Made by a program: the position numbers and the translations under genes. A stretch of 64,000 bases of DNA from Flavobacteriales bacterium (GTDB lineage Bacteria; Bacteroidota; Bacteroidia; NS11-12g; UBA955): positions 73,072 to 137,071 of the forward strand of contig CANFLS010000002.1 of assembly GCA_947447955.1 (NCBI GenBank), in the 5' to 3' direction. Of the stretch, positions 25,654 through 34,666 are shown piece by piece. Below the pieces are notes generated by a model that was not told the origin of the DNA, made no database searches, and saw only the letters and a list, made by a program, of their open reading frames with translations. The number at the start of each line of letters is the position of its first letter. Positions within the stretch are counted from its first letter, which is position 1.

Positions 25654-26700
25654 TTACAAAATTAACATGGCGTCGCCATAGCACAAGAAGCGGTATTTTT
25701 CTTTGATTGCTTCTTGGTAAATTTCTGCCATAAACTCATGGTCTGTATATGCACAAGCCATCATGTATAATGGAGATTCTGGTTGATGCAAATTGGTAAT
25801 AAATGCATTGGCAATATTGAAAACTTGCGGAGGGAACAAAAATTTGTCGGTCCATCCTTCGCTAGGATTTAGAGTTTTGTTCGAACTCACACTGGTTTCC
25901 AATGCACGCATTACACTTCCACCTATTGCCACCACCCTGTTTTTATTAATTACAGCTTGATTTACAGTATCGCAGGTTTCTTGTGTGATTTTGTAATACT
26001 CACTATCCATTTTGTGCTTAGTCAAATCCTCAACCTCAACCTCTCTAAACGCACCCAAACCCAAATGTAAGGTAACTTCAGCAAAGTTAATTCCTTTGAT
26101 GTCTAAACGCATTAATAGTTCACGGGTTAAGTGAAGTTGAGCAGCAGGCGCTGCAACAGCACCAACGTGCTTAGCAAACAATGATTGATACCAAAGTTCA
26201 TCTTCATCTTTCACAGCACGGGTAATATATTTAGGAATTGGAGTTTCACCCAATTTTTTAATTACTTTGTCAAAAGCTTCATCGTCGCCATCAAACAAGA
26301 AACGAATAGTACGGCCTCTGCTAGTGGTATTGTCAACAACTTCAGCAACCAAATCGTCGTCGCCAAAATAAAGTTTATTACCAACACGAATTTTACGGGC
26401 AGGATCAACAAGAACATCCCACAAACGCAATTCATGATTCAATTCTCTTAACAAGAATACTTCAATCTGTGCACCGGTTTTTTCTTTTTGTCCGTACATT
26501 CTTGCTGTAAACACTTTTGTGTTGTTTACAACGAAAACATCGCCTTCGTTAAAAATATCTAGAATATCGTGGAATTTACGGTGTTCTATTCTTCTTTCTT
26601 TGCGATGTACAACCAGCAAGCGACTATCGTGGCGGGTTTTTAAAGGTTCCTGTGCTATAAGCTCTTCAGGCAACTCAAATTTAAACTGAGATAATTTCAT
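25654..26700 (-). CDS. queA: tRNA preQ1(34) S-adenosylmethionine ribosyltransferase-isomerase
   Basis: 348 residues. Family signatures: [23 protein letters not shown] at the N-terminus, [47 protein letters not shown] and the terminal [10 protein letters not shown]. QueA transfers ribose from SAM to preQ1 at the wobble position, making epoxyqueuosine in GUN tRNAs. Its promoter TTG-N20-TATCTTTG shares the -33 region with the divergent dehydrogenase gene. Confidence 0.96.
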   Translation of the reverse strand: MKLSQFKFELPEELIAQEPLKTRHDSRLLVVHRKERRIEHRKFHDILDIFNEGDVFVVNNTKVFTARMYGQKEKTGAQIEVFLLRELNHELRLWDVLVDPARKIRVGNKLYFGDDDLVAEVVDNTTSRGRTIRFLFDGDDEAFDKVIKKLGETPIPKYITRAVKDEDELWYQSLFAKHVGAVAAPAAQLHLTRELLMRLDIKGINFAEVTLHLGLGAFREVEVEDLTKHKMDSEYYKITQETCDTVNQAVINKNRVVAIGGSVMRALETSVSSNKTLNPSEGWTDKFLFPPQVFNIANAFITNLHQPESPLYMMACAYTDHEFMAEIYQEAIKEKYRFLCYGDAMLIL

Positions 26701-26729
26701 ACGAACGTATTTCCCCTAAATTGGGGATG

Positions 26730-26760
26730 CAAAGATAATTCATTTATTGGCGCTTGTCAA
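26730..26760 (-). promoter_or_regulatory. queA promoter
   Basis: On the minus strand, TTG at 26760-26758 and exact -7 box TATCTTTG at 26737-26730, with a 20-nt spacer. Predicted leader about 25 nt. Confidence 0.65.
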
Positions 26761-26783
26761 CACACAATTTCTGTCTAAATTTG
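26754..26783 (+). promoter_or_regulatory. 3-hydroxyacyl-CoA dehydrogenase promoter
   Basis: TTG at 26754-26756, a 19-nt spacer and exact -7 box TAAATTTG at 26776-26783, ending 6 nt before the ATG at 26790. The heptamer TTGTCAA (26754-26760) carries the -33 element of this promoter and, in inverse, that of queA. Confidence 0.65.
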
Positions 26784-26789
26784 CACCCG

Positions 26790-27677
26790 ATGAAACAAAT
26801 TGCAGTTATTGGTGGTGGAACAATGGGAAATGGCATTGTACACGTATTTGCACAAAACGGTTATGCCGTTAACTTAATTGATGTAAAGCAAGATATGCTC
26901 GACAAAGCAATGGCTACCATTCAAAAAAACATGGACCGTCAAATTGCCAAAGGTTCTTTAACCGAAGACGATAAAGCCAAAGCAATGGCCAATATAAAAT
27001 GCTTTACCCAACTTGCCGAAGGCGTGAGTAATGCCGATTTGGTGATTGAAGCCGCTACAGAAAACGTAGAAATTAAATTAAATATCTTTAAACAACTTGA
27101 TGCCTTAACTCCTGCAAATTGCGTTTTAGCAAGCAATACATCTTCTATTTCGATAACAAAAATCGCTTCGGTGACGTCTCGTCCAGAAAAAGTAATTGGA
27201 ATGCATTTCATGAACCCAGTTCCTGTTATGAAACTTGTTGAAGTTATTGAGGGATTTAAAACAGACAAAGCCATTACAACCGAAATTCTTGAAATGTCTA
27301 AGAAACTTGGTAAAATTCCAGCCTTGACCCAAGATTATCCAGGTTTTATTGCAAACCGTGTGCTAATGCCAATGATCAATGAAGCTATTTGCAGCCTTCA
27401 CGAAGGCGTTGCCGGCGTTTCTGAAATTGATACCATCATGAAATTGGGTATGGCGCATCCAATGGGTCCATTGCAATTGGCCGACTTTATTGGATTAGAC
27501 GTTTGTTTGGCAATTTTACGCGTTCTGCACGACGGTTTTGGCAATCCAAAGTATGCACCATCTCCACTATTGGTGAATATGGTTACCTCTGGTGATTTGG
27601 GTGTGAAAAGTGGTCGCGGTTTCTACGACTATGGTCACGGAACCAAAGACTTGGTGGTTGCACCAAACTTTGCATAA
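26790..27677 (+). CDS. 3-hydroxybutyryl-CoA dehydrogenase (3-hydroxyacyl-CoA dehydrogenase family)
   Basis: 295 residues from the ATG at 26790. The in-frame extension upstream would run through the promoter box. NAD-binding GGGTMGNG at residues 7-14, then the catalytic region SNTSSISITKIA, GMHFMNPVPVMKLVE (catalytic His) and the C-terminal FIANRVLMPMINEAI...GLDVCLAIL. It interconverts acetoacetyl-CoA and 3-hydroxybutyryl-CoA in fatty-acid or butanoate metabolism. Its 3' end overlaps the convergent spermidine-synthase-like gene by 43 bp. Confidence 0.93.
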   Translation: MKQIAVIGGGTMGNGIVHVFAQNGYAVNLIDVKQDMLDKAMATIQKNMDRQIAKGSLTEDDKAKAMANIKCFTQLAEGVSNADLVIEAATENVEIKLNIFKQLDALTPANCVLASNTSSISITKIASVTSRPEKVIGMHFMNPVPVMKLVEVIEGFKTDKAITTEILEMSKKLGKIPALTQDYPGFIANRVLMPMINEAICSLHEGVAGVSEIDTIMKLGMAHPMGPLQLADFIGLDVCLAILRVLHDGFGNPKYAPSPLLVNMVTSGDLGVKSGRGFYDYGHGTKDLVVAPNFA

Positions 27678-28324
27678 GGTTTAAATATCCAAACACGATT
27701 CTCTTTCATTTCGTTCCAAAAATCTTTTTGGAATCCCGCTTGACTTATTTTTTCTCCTATTTTTTTGAAGGACGTTTCATCGCACATGGTATTGAGCATT
27801 GCCACGCCATTGTCTTCGAGGAGTGAATAAATTTGTTCGAAAAAGGTTTCTGAATATTCGGGAATTTCTGCGTTTTTAAAAATGTCGATCACAATAATAT
27901 TGTATTTCCAACCTTTGTCAATTGCTTTTTTAATGTATTGAAATGCATCTTCTTGGAGTAATTTTACTTCGTTTGTATAAAAGTATTTTTTGGCCAATTC
28001 TATCACTTGGGCATCAATTTCTACCCCTACTATTTGCGCCTCAGCTAAAATTTCTTCGTGAATTATCTTGGCCGCACTTCCACCGCCATATCCCAAAATC
28101 AACACTTGCTCAAATAGGTATTTTTTCTTTTTTAAACGCAGTAATACTTTTTGCATGACTTCATGCAATTTGCCAAAAGAGTAATTCACTTCAGCTGTAT
28201 CGAGCATCATTTTTCCATTGTAAACAATTACCTCTAATTGTTTTGTAAATGATCCATCTCTTTTTTCTATGACTACCGGCCAAAAAAAACTCAGCAATTT
28301 TTTGAACAGTCCTACCCTATACAT
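27635..28324 (-). CDS. Spermidine synthase-like SAM-fold protein
   Basis: 229 residues from the ATG at 28324; an exact TATTTTTG box (28336-28329) ends 4 nt upstream. SAM-binding fold of the polyamine-synthase type: VLILGYGGGSAAKII, VGVEIDAQVIELAKKYF and NIIVIDIFKNAEIPEY. The acidic residue of the last motif matches aminopropyltransferase-like proteins, but the substrate pocket cannot be judged and it may be a methyltransferase-like relative. It is convergent with, and overlaps, the dehydrogenase gene, and divergent from maf. Confidence 0.75.
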   Translation of the reverse strand: MYRVGLFKKLLSFFWPVVIEKRDGSFTKQLEVIVYNGKMMLDTAEVNYSFGKLHEVMQKVLLRLKKKKYLFEQVLILGYGGGSAAKIIHEEILAEAQIVGVEIDAQVIELAKKYFYTNEVKLLQEDAFQYIKKAIDKGWKYNIIVIDIFKNAEIPEYSETFFEQIYSLLEDNGVAMLNTMCDETSFKKIGEKISQAGFQKDFWNEMKENRVWIFKPYAKFGATTKSLVP

Positions 28325-28328
28325 CCTA

Positions 28329-28347
28329 CAAAAATAGAATACCTTTG
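28329..28347. promoter_or_regulatory. Back-to-back -7 boxes of maf and the spermidine-synthase-like gene
   Basis: TATTTTTG on the minus strand (28336-28329) and TACCTTTG on the plus strand (28340-28347), separated by 3 bp. They end 4 and 8 nt before their respective start codons. Confidence 0.5.
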
Positions 28348-28355
28348 CATTAAAT

Positions 28356-28922
28356 ATGCAATTTCCCAAAATACTATTGGCATCTAAATCACCGCGTAGG
28401 CATGAAATTCTATCAAAGTGCGACTTGGCATTTGACGTTGTAAATATTGAAGCCGAAGAAAATTATCCCTCAGAATTAAAAAACGAAGAGGTATGCGAAT
28501 ATTTGGCATTGCATAAGGCCAATCATTTTACACAACCCATTGGGAATGATGTTTTGGTAACCGCCGATACCATAGTGTGCATTGACAATTTGGTTTTGAA
28601 TAAACCCCAAGATATTGACGAAGCCGTTGCAATGTTAACAAGATTAAGTGGCAGAATTCATACCGTTTATACTGGAGTTTGTATCAAAACAGATGTGAAA
28701 ATACATGTGTTTCACGATGCTACGGAAGTTGAATTTTATCCGTTAACAAATAGTCAAATAATGGCATATATACAAAACTGCCAGCCCTTTGACAAAGCTG
28801 GCAGTTATGGAATTCAAGATTGGATGGGTTATCTTGGCGTTAAACGCATTGATGGATGCTACTTCAACGTAATGGGATTTCCCTCAGGAAAATTCTTTAG
28901 AGAATTTAACAATTTTATTTGA
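28356..28922 (+). CDS. maf: Maf-family nucleoside triphosphate pyrophosphatase
   Basis: 188 residues. Motifs: LLASKSPRRHEIL at the N-terminus, TADTIVCIDN, LSGRIHTVYTGVCI, and DKAGSYGIQDWMG near the C-terminus. The family hydrolyses non-canonical or modified NTPs such as dTTP/UTP derivatives. Its end overlaps the convergent subtilase stop by 8 nt. Confidence 0.94.
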   Translation: MQFPKILLASKSPRRHEILSKCDLAFDVVNIEAEENYPSELKNEEVCEYLALHKANHFTQPIGNDVLVTADTIVCIDNLVLNKPQDIDEAVAMLTRLSGRIHTVYTGVCIKTDVKIHVFHDATEVEFYPLTNSQIMAYIQNCQPFDKAGSYGIQDWMGYLGVKRIDGCYFNVMGFPSGKFFREFNNFI

Positions 28923-30486
28923 TTGCGCTTGCAGCTTGCAATGCATTTAATGCATTGATCAAACCACCGCTTACTGATAGATTAGAGAAATTTACTTTCG
29001 TCTTTTTAGCACCAGGCAAAAGAACTTTCTTATTTACTTTCACTGAAGATTCCATCAAAACCTGTTTCAATTGAACAGCTGTTAACTTAGGGAAACGACT
29101 CCAAACCAAAGCAGCAACACCCGCTGCTGCTGGTGAAGCCATACTGGTTCCATTGAAATATGCGTATTCATTTCCTGGAATTGTGCTGTAAATATCTTGA
29201 CCTGGCGAAAATAAATCTACATTGCTTTTGCCATAGTTACTAAAACTGGTTGCCAACATTTTTCTTTTGGGCTGACTTGCACCAATCTCTAACCAGTTTG
29301 CAGCAAATGATTTGCCATTCCACAAAGTATCATTTGGGTAATTTGCTTCTATATCGTTATTTGATCCATTGTTACCAGCAGCATGCACCAACAATACATT
29401 TTTTGATTCCGCATAAGCCACAGCGCTGTCAACAATGTTTTTATCCCATCTATACCCTTTACCAAAACTCATATTGATGATTTTTGCACCATTGTCAACG
29501 GCATAACGAATACCATTCGCAACGTCTTTGTCTCTTTCGTCACCATCTGGAACCACACGAACAACCATAATTTTTACGTTGTCGGCAATGCCGTTCATTC
29601 CAATGTTATTGTTTCTTGAAGCAGCAATAATACCAGCAACATGCGTTCCATGAGAAGCATCAGGACCAACAACATTGTTGTTTCCATAATAGCGCTCAGA
29701 TGAATTCGCATAGTTGTCGCCAACTATTTTACGAGAATCGAAATTCGGGTTATTTTGAAAATTCACTTTTGCATCAATTTGATGCACTTGCTCGCCTAAG
29801 GTTTTATCAAACTCTTCGAACGACATTTTATACTTCTTCAAAATGCTTACAATTCTTTCATTTTGGGTTTTTGCAGCCATATCGGTTGCAGGCATGCTTT
29901 CAATTTCAGCCAAAGTAGGATTTGATTTACCCATAGACTTTTTCATTTTATTCAAAACATCAACCAAAGGGGTCATTTGTTTTAAAATGTTGCCGTATAA
30001 TTCTCTTTCGCCCTCTATTTCAGTTTTCCACTGAATATACATGGTGTATTCGGCATTATCTGGTTGAATTGATTCAGGTTGAACGTCTTTGTATTTGTCG
30101 TCTAATTTTTTATAAATACGCACTTTTTCAAGATTATCTGCTCCAACCAAAGAGCCATCTTTACCACCAATAAAGTTCCATCCGTTTACATCATCAACGT
30201 ATCCGTTTTTGTCATCGTCAATACCATTATTTGGGATTTCACCTTTATTTACCCAAATTACATCTTTCAAATCAACATGATTTACATCGGTTCCACCGTC
30301 AATAACTGCTACCACAATGGTTGTAGAAGGAAGTTTTCCTTGTGCCGATTTGTATGCTTCATTTACTGAAATACCCATGTTTTTTTTACATGGTTTTTCA
30401 AAAAACCAGTCTGTTTTCGGTTTCTTTTGTCCCCACAAATTACCAATTGCAAGAACTGAAACAATTAAAATATTATATTTTTTCAT
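28915..30486 (-). CDS. Secreted S8-family (subtilisin-like) serine protease
   Basis: 523 residues. Signal peptide KKYNILIVSVLAIGNLWGQ. Catalytic triad D63 (AVIDGGTDVNH), H279 (SHGTHVAGIIAA) and S448 (NGTSMASPAAAG), with oxyanion Asn about 372 (HAAGNNGS). About 160 residues are inserted between the Asp and His motifs (roughly 105-270), a helical segment absent from simple subtilisins. No T9SS tail, so it may remain in the periplasm or be exported otherwise. It is last of a four-gene cluster, 3 bp after the methyltransferase. Confidence 0.93.
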   Translation of the reverse strand: MKKYNILIVSVLAIGNLWGQKKPKTDWFFEKPCKKNMGISVNEAYKSAQGKLPSTTIVVAVIDGGTDVNHVDLKDVIWVNKGEIPNNGIDDDKNGYVDDVNGWNFIGGKDGSLVGADNLEKVRIYKKLDDKYKDVQPESIQPDNAEYTMYIQWKTEIEGERELYGNILKQMTPLVDVLNKMKKSMGKSNPTLAEIESMPATDMAAKTQNERIVSILKKYKMSFEEFDKTLGEQVHQIDAKVNFQNNPNFDSRKIVGDNYANSSERYYGNNNVVGPDASHGTHVAGIIAASRNNNIGMNGIADNVKIMVVRVVPDGDERDKDVANGIRYAVDNGAKIINMSFGKGYRWDKNIVDSAVAYAESKNVLLVHAAGNNGSNNDIEANYPNDTLWNGKSFAANWLEIGASQPKRKMLATSFSNYGKSNVDLFSPGQDIYSTIPGNEYAYFNGTSMASPAAAGVAALVWSRFPKLTAVQLKQVLMESSVKVNKKVLLPGAKKTKVNFSNLSVSGGLINALNALQAASAIK

Positions 30487-30489
30487 GAT

Positions 30490-31248
30490 TTATTTTCTTT
30501 TACAAAACACCATAATACTCACGGCCTTGAAAGGCACATTGGTAGTATCGGCATTAAAAATATATTTCCTTAAGAATGATTGCAATGGGCGCCATTTTAT
30601 TACATCCATTGGTGCCATTACATAGTGCATTTCTAAAACTTCGAATCCTGAATCTTCCATCAAGGTTTTGATTCTCTTTTTGGTATATATTCTAGCAAGT
30701 GCCCATCTTTCGTGAATAAATTTTGGCAACCAAGAAAAAAATGGAACCCTATTCCAAGGCAGCAATGGCAAACTTGCACCATGGGTTTCAAAAATCCACC
30801 ATTTATTAGGCACAGAAATGGCACAAAGTGCACCAGTTTCAACTGATTCGGCGTAATTTTTCACGCCGATTTCGGTCGGCAAATGTTCAATTACTTCAAA
30901 GCTCAACAATCGATTACATTTCGGCTTGAACCCTTCGCTCATTATATCCCAAACCAAAAATTCTGAATTTTCTATTTTGAGGGACGATTTAAGGGCATTG
31001 AAATCTTTTTCATGAACTCCTGCATATTCAAGTCCATACGAATATTTAAACTTATCGGCAATTTGCAAAATGGTATTGCCGTTGCCACAGCCAATTTCAA
31101 CCATACTTGCATTGGCATCAAAATATCCCTCAAAACGATGAAGAATATTGATTCTGCGTTTCACCAACAAATCATCGGTATCGGCTGGTTTTCCTAAATA
31201 GTGAGCATCTTCAAAAAGCTCTTTATCTACGCGACTGGTATTGCTCAT
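30490..31248 (-). CDS. Class I SAM-dependent methyltransferase
   Basis: 252 residues. SAM motif I MVEIGCGNGNTILQIAD at residues about 48-64, then LLSFEVIEHLPTE (motif IV/V region) and a C-terminal extension rich in aromatic residues. The context (GT2 and YfhO upstream) suggests a glycan or lipid substrate, but nothing in the sequence fixes it. It overlaps the GT2 gene by 4 nt (ATGA). Confidence 0.85.
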   Translation of the reverse strand: MSNTSRVDKELFEDAHYLGKPADTDDLLVKRRINILHRFEGYFDANASMVEIGCGNGNTILQIADKFKYSYGLEYAGVHEKDFNALKSSLKIENSEFLVWDIMSEGFKPKCNRLLSFEVIEHLPTEIGVKNYAESVETGALCAISVPNKWWIFETHGASLPLLPWNRVPFFSWLPKFIHERWALARIYTKKRIKTLMEDSGFEVLEMHYVMAPMDVIKWRPLQSFLRKYIFNADTTNVPFKAVSIMVFCKRK

Positions 31249-32021
31249 TTGATGTGAAACACTTTAATTTTAGTATCGAAAATAATTCTGCGAATAATGA
31301 TCCAAATATGATTGAATATGTTGGGTAATGTTCCGTAATGTTTTGAAAAAACTTGAAAGCGTTCTTTCCATGCTTTTTTTGTATGCTGATAGCTACTGCC
31401 ACCAACTTCGAAATTTGAAATTGTATACTCAACCCGCTTTGAAGAAGGGTTGTGTTTTAATATTTCCAATATCCAATCAATGTCTGAAGCCAATTTATAA
31501 TCTAAATTGTATTTAGGACAAATTTCGCGTCTCACAATTACGCTTTGATGACACACATTCATGCCATATTTAAAACCATTAAAAGTTAACTTTCTAGGTA
31601 ATTTTTGTGGTTTTAACTTACTAATTAGTCCAATGTTTTTACCAGTTTCTGAAACAAACATGGTATCTCCAAAAAGGACATCGGCATTGGAGCGACCAAT
31701 TGATTGGCAAACCCTATCAACTGATAAGTTATTATAAAAAGAATCACCGCTGTTTAAAAACCAAACGTATTCTCCAGTTGCAGCTGCCAATCCTTTGTTC
31801 ATGGCGTCGTAAATGCCCTTGTCTGATTCAATAATCAATGTATCAATATCTGACGATATTGAATGAAGAAAATCTATACTTCCATCGGTGCTATTTCCAT
31901 CAACAACAATCCATTCAACCTTAGTTTTAAGGTCTACTTGGATACGCAGGGAATCATAAGTTTTGATTAACCCCTGGCAATTGTTATAATTGATGGTAAT
32001 GACCGATATTTTTTTAAGCAT
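31245..32021 (-). CDS. Glycosyltransferase family 2
   Basis: 258 residues, GT-A fold. SVITINYNNCQGLIKTYDSL at the N-terminus, VVDGNSTDGS, ESDKGIYDAMNKG and LNSGD (DxD-like metal site). This resembles the colanic-acid WcaA/WcaE type of GT2. It probably transfers a sugar to a cell-surface glycan; donor and acceptor are unknown. It overlaps YfhO by 8 nt and the methyltransferase by 4 nt. Confidence 0.9.
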   Translation of the reverse strand: MLKKISVITINYNNCQGLIKTYDSLRIQVDLKTKVEWIVVDGNSTDGSIDFLHSISSDIDTLIIESDKGIYDAMNKGLAAATGEYVWFLNSGDSFYNNLSVDRVCQSIGRSNADVLFGDTMFVSETGKNIGLISKLKPQKLPRKLTFNGFKYGMNVCHQSVIVRREICPKYNLDYKLASDIDWILEILKHNPSSKRVEYTISNFEVGGSSYQHTKKAWKERFQVFSKHYGTLPNIFNHIWIIIRRIIFDTKIKVFHIK

Positions 32022-34512
32022 TTAATTCTTCTTCCGTTTTCGAAAACAATTGTTTCGCAATTAAGGCCAAGAACAGCAATAAAACAATTGCAGACGCGGC
32101 AACTTCAATAGAAAAATACAAACTTCTATCGGCTGGCTTATAATACCATGTAATTTGATGATTTCCAGCTGGCACTTCAACAGCACGCAAAATGTAGTTT
32201 GCACGCATTGCCTTAGCATCTTTTCCATCAACCATCACATGCCAACCACCATTTGCTTCGTTGTAAAAGACTTCGCTAAACAAAGCCAATCCTGCATTTG
32301 AATTATTTGATTGATATTTAATTGTATCCGTGCTATAGGCAGTTTGTTTAACAGTACTAGTTGTGTCTTTACTAAATGAATTTGCACTTGGCTTATTCAC
32401 CTCTTTCGATTCAATAACAGCCACGTTCTTAATATCAACGGTATTTACCAATTCAAGCGCTTTCTTCGCATTTTCTGCAGTTGATACGCTAGATACAAAC
32501 CAGGCATGTCCATTAGGATTCATTCGAGGGAAAGCTTCTTCTGCGCCGCTTTTTTGATCTCTCGATAAAACATATTTGCAATTCAACATGTCTAACGCGT
32601 TGTTTTTGGTAATGAAATCGCCCGATAATTGGCCACCATTAGGAGTGATACAATAACTAATTACATCTTGGTATCTGCTCAATTTTGCTGGGTGATATCC
32701 ACCTACATTTTTGTGAAACGGTGCCGCATGGTTGTCGTTAAATGGATTATAACGCAAATCAAAAACCCTTGCACCGTCTTTATTGTCTTTCATAATCATT
32801 TCATCTTGTTGAGATGGAACAATTGCTGCTTCCTCTTCTTTTTCCTGCCAGTTACCTTCATTCAAATAACGTTGAGAAACAGAAACCATATCGAAGGTGA
32901 TTGTAACCAATAACACAACTGAAATAACAGTTGCGCTTAACTGCTTTTTAACGGCAGAATACACCATAACAAGTGATACAATGATTAAACCAACACTTCT
33001 CCAAATGTCCCCCCAAACCAATTTTGATCTCATTTCTTTAATGAAATCAACTGCTTGTTGACCTGAAGATTTTATAATTTCCTTATCTGATAATCCAACG
33101 AAATCGGCAGACATCGTCCCAAGAATGGCAATACCCAATAATGAACCGGCAACGATTACTGCAGATTTGATCAGTTTATTTCCAAACGCTTCAGAGAAAT
33201 TACCCGTCATCAATTTGTACAAACCAAACAATCCAAAGAATGGCACCACAACTTGTGCAATTACCAATGTCATCATTGGTGTTCTAAATTTATTGTAATA
33301 AGGAAGATATTCAAATAACCATTCGTTTACGAAGAAGTTTCTTCCCCAAGACATCATCAATGAAACTGCAAAGGTGATGAGCGAAAACCACATCAATTTC
33401 TTAGTAAATTGGGCATCTTTGTTATCTGGTTCAGCTTTGCTCCACTGAAAAGCAAACACAATTGAAAAGAAAAAGAAGAACATCAATATAGCGCCCATAT
33501 AAACTGGTCCACTTGTAAATTGCAAATCTCCAAAATAAATTGGCAAACGCTCTTGTCCAAACTCATTTTCAGGAACTGGCTCATCGCTACTTCCGCCTTT
33601 ATAACGAGGTACCAAAAGTGTTAACGACTCATCAATTCCGTAGCTCCAACTAAATGCATAATCTATATCCAATCCTTTTGCATTTACAGTTTGTTTAGGA
33701 CCGCCTTTAGGCACTTCACTTGCAACTTCAGAACCACCACGCATGGTAGCTTTAGAATATTGCATGGTATCTTGAATTTTACCAATACAACTCAAAACGC
33801 CTATTAACATTGCAGCTGCAGTAATAGCAACCATTTTGAAATAATTTACAAACTCTTTGGTTTTAATGGCACTTGCCAATTCAACCAATAGATAAATACC
33901 AATAATAATTCCTGTGTAGTAAGCAATTTGATAATGGAAATAATTGATCACCATGGCAAAGAACAATGCTAATGTAATTCCGCCCCACAACAGCCTTCGT
34001 TGCGACAACATGATCATGCCGGCAATGGCTCCAGGCATTACTGCCATGGCCAAAACTTTGGTAACGTGACCTGCTTCGTAACTCGAAATGGAGAAGGTCA
34101 TAAATGCATATCCAACAGCTCCCGCTGCTGCAAGTAGTTTATTAACCTTTGCCGAGAGCAACATCACAAACATGCTGAGCATACTCAAAAACAAAATGGT
34201 AAACGGCGATTTTACAATACCAAAGGCTTCTAAAATTCTATATTTTAACAACAAGCTTCCTTGAGGGATACCCGAAATCAAATTACTTGGCATTCCTGAA
34301 AATACCCTGTCGTTCCAATTTGGCAATACTCCAGTTGAGGCTTTTATTGAATCTGCAACAGAAACCATTAGTTTTACTTGTTGCATATCACCCTGCTTTA
34401 ACACTTTGTTGTCAAGTGCTGGGCTAAAATACCACATTGAAATAATCCAAAATCCTAAAAGAAACAGGGCAAAAATGCCAGCGTTTTTCAAAAATACTTT
34501 ATTGATATTCAT
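32014..34512 (-). CDS. YfhO-family multi-spanning membrane protein
   Basis: 832 residues from the ATG at 34512, chosen because it places the first helix near the N-terminus and gives the family-like start up to SPALDNKVLKQGDMQQ. An ATG at 34566 and a TTG at 34587 are alternatives. About 13 transmembrane helices, with a large periplasmic C-terminal domain (from ~560) and one last helix (SLYFSIEVAASAIVLLLFLALIA). YfhO proteins are GT-C-like putative glycosyltransferases; Bacillus YfhO glycosylates lipoteichoic acid. Here the acceptor is unknown, but GT2 and a methyltransferase follow in the same operon. Confidence 0.85.
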   Translation of the reverse strand: MNINKVFLKNAGIFALFLLGFWIISMWYFSPALDNKVLKQGDMQQVKLMVSVADSIKASTGVLPNWNDRVFSGMPSNLISGIPQGSLLLKYRILEAFGIVKSPFTILFLSMLSMFVMLLSAKVNKLLAAAGAVGYAFMTFSISSYEAGHVTKVLAMAVMPGAIAGMIMLSQRRLLWGGITLALFFAMVINYFHYQIAYYTGIIIGIYLLVELASAIKTKEFVNYFKMVAITAAAMLIGVLSCIGKIQDTMQYSKATMRGGSEVASEVPKGGPKQTVNAKGLDIDYAFSWSYGIDESLTLLVPRYKGGSSDEPVPENEFGQERLPIYFGDLQFTSGPVYMGAILMFFFFFSIVFAFQWSKAEPDNKDAQFTKKLMWFSLITFAVSLMMSWGRNFFVNEWLFEYLPYYNKFRTPMMTLVIAQVVVPFFGLFGLYKLMTGNFSEAFGNKLIKSAVIVAGSLLGIAILGTMSADFVGLSDKEIIKSSGQQAVDFIKEMRSKLVWGDIWRSVGLIIVSLVMVYSAVKKQLSATVISVVLLVTITFDMVSVSQRYLNEGNWQEKEEEAAIVPSQQDEMIMKDNKDGARVFDLRYNPFNDNHAAPFHKNVGGYHPAKLSRYQDVISYCITPNGGQLSGDFITKNNALDMLNCKYVLSRDQKSGAEEAFPRMNPNGHAWFVSSVSTAENAKKALELVNTVDIKNVAVIESKEVNKPSANSFSKDTTSTVKQTAYSTDTIKYQSNNSNAGLALFSEVFYNEANGGWHVMVDGKDAKAMRANYILRAVEVPAGNHQITWYYKPADRSLYFSIEVAASAIVLLLFLALIAKQLFSKTEEELNA

Positions 34513-34666
34513 AAAATCAGTTGGGCGAATTTCAACATTTTTTTGATTATAACCACCAAATGACATGATTTTCTGTTTCTTTTTCAAAAACTTAATGTGT
34601 TATTTACATATTTAAACCTTAAAAACACCGATAAACATTGATTTTGTTGTAAAATTGCAGTGAAAT

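Noticed and set aside
26755-26762. TTGACA read on the minus strand as an E. coli sigma70 -35 site
   Set aside because: Bacteroidota promoters use TTG plus TAnnTTTG, and the spacing to TATCTTTG fits that form; only the TTG part is needed.
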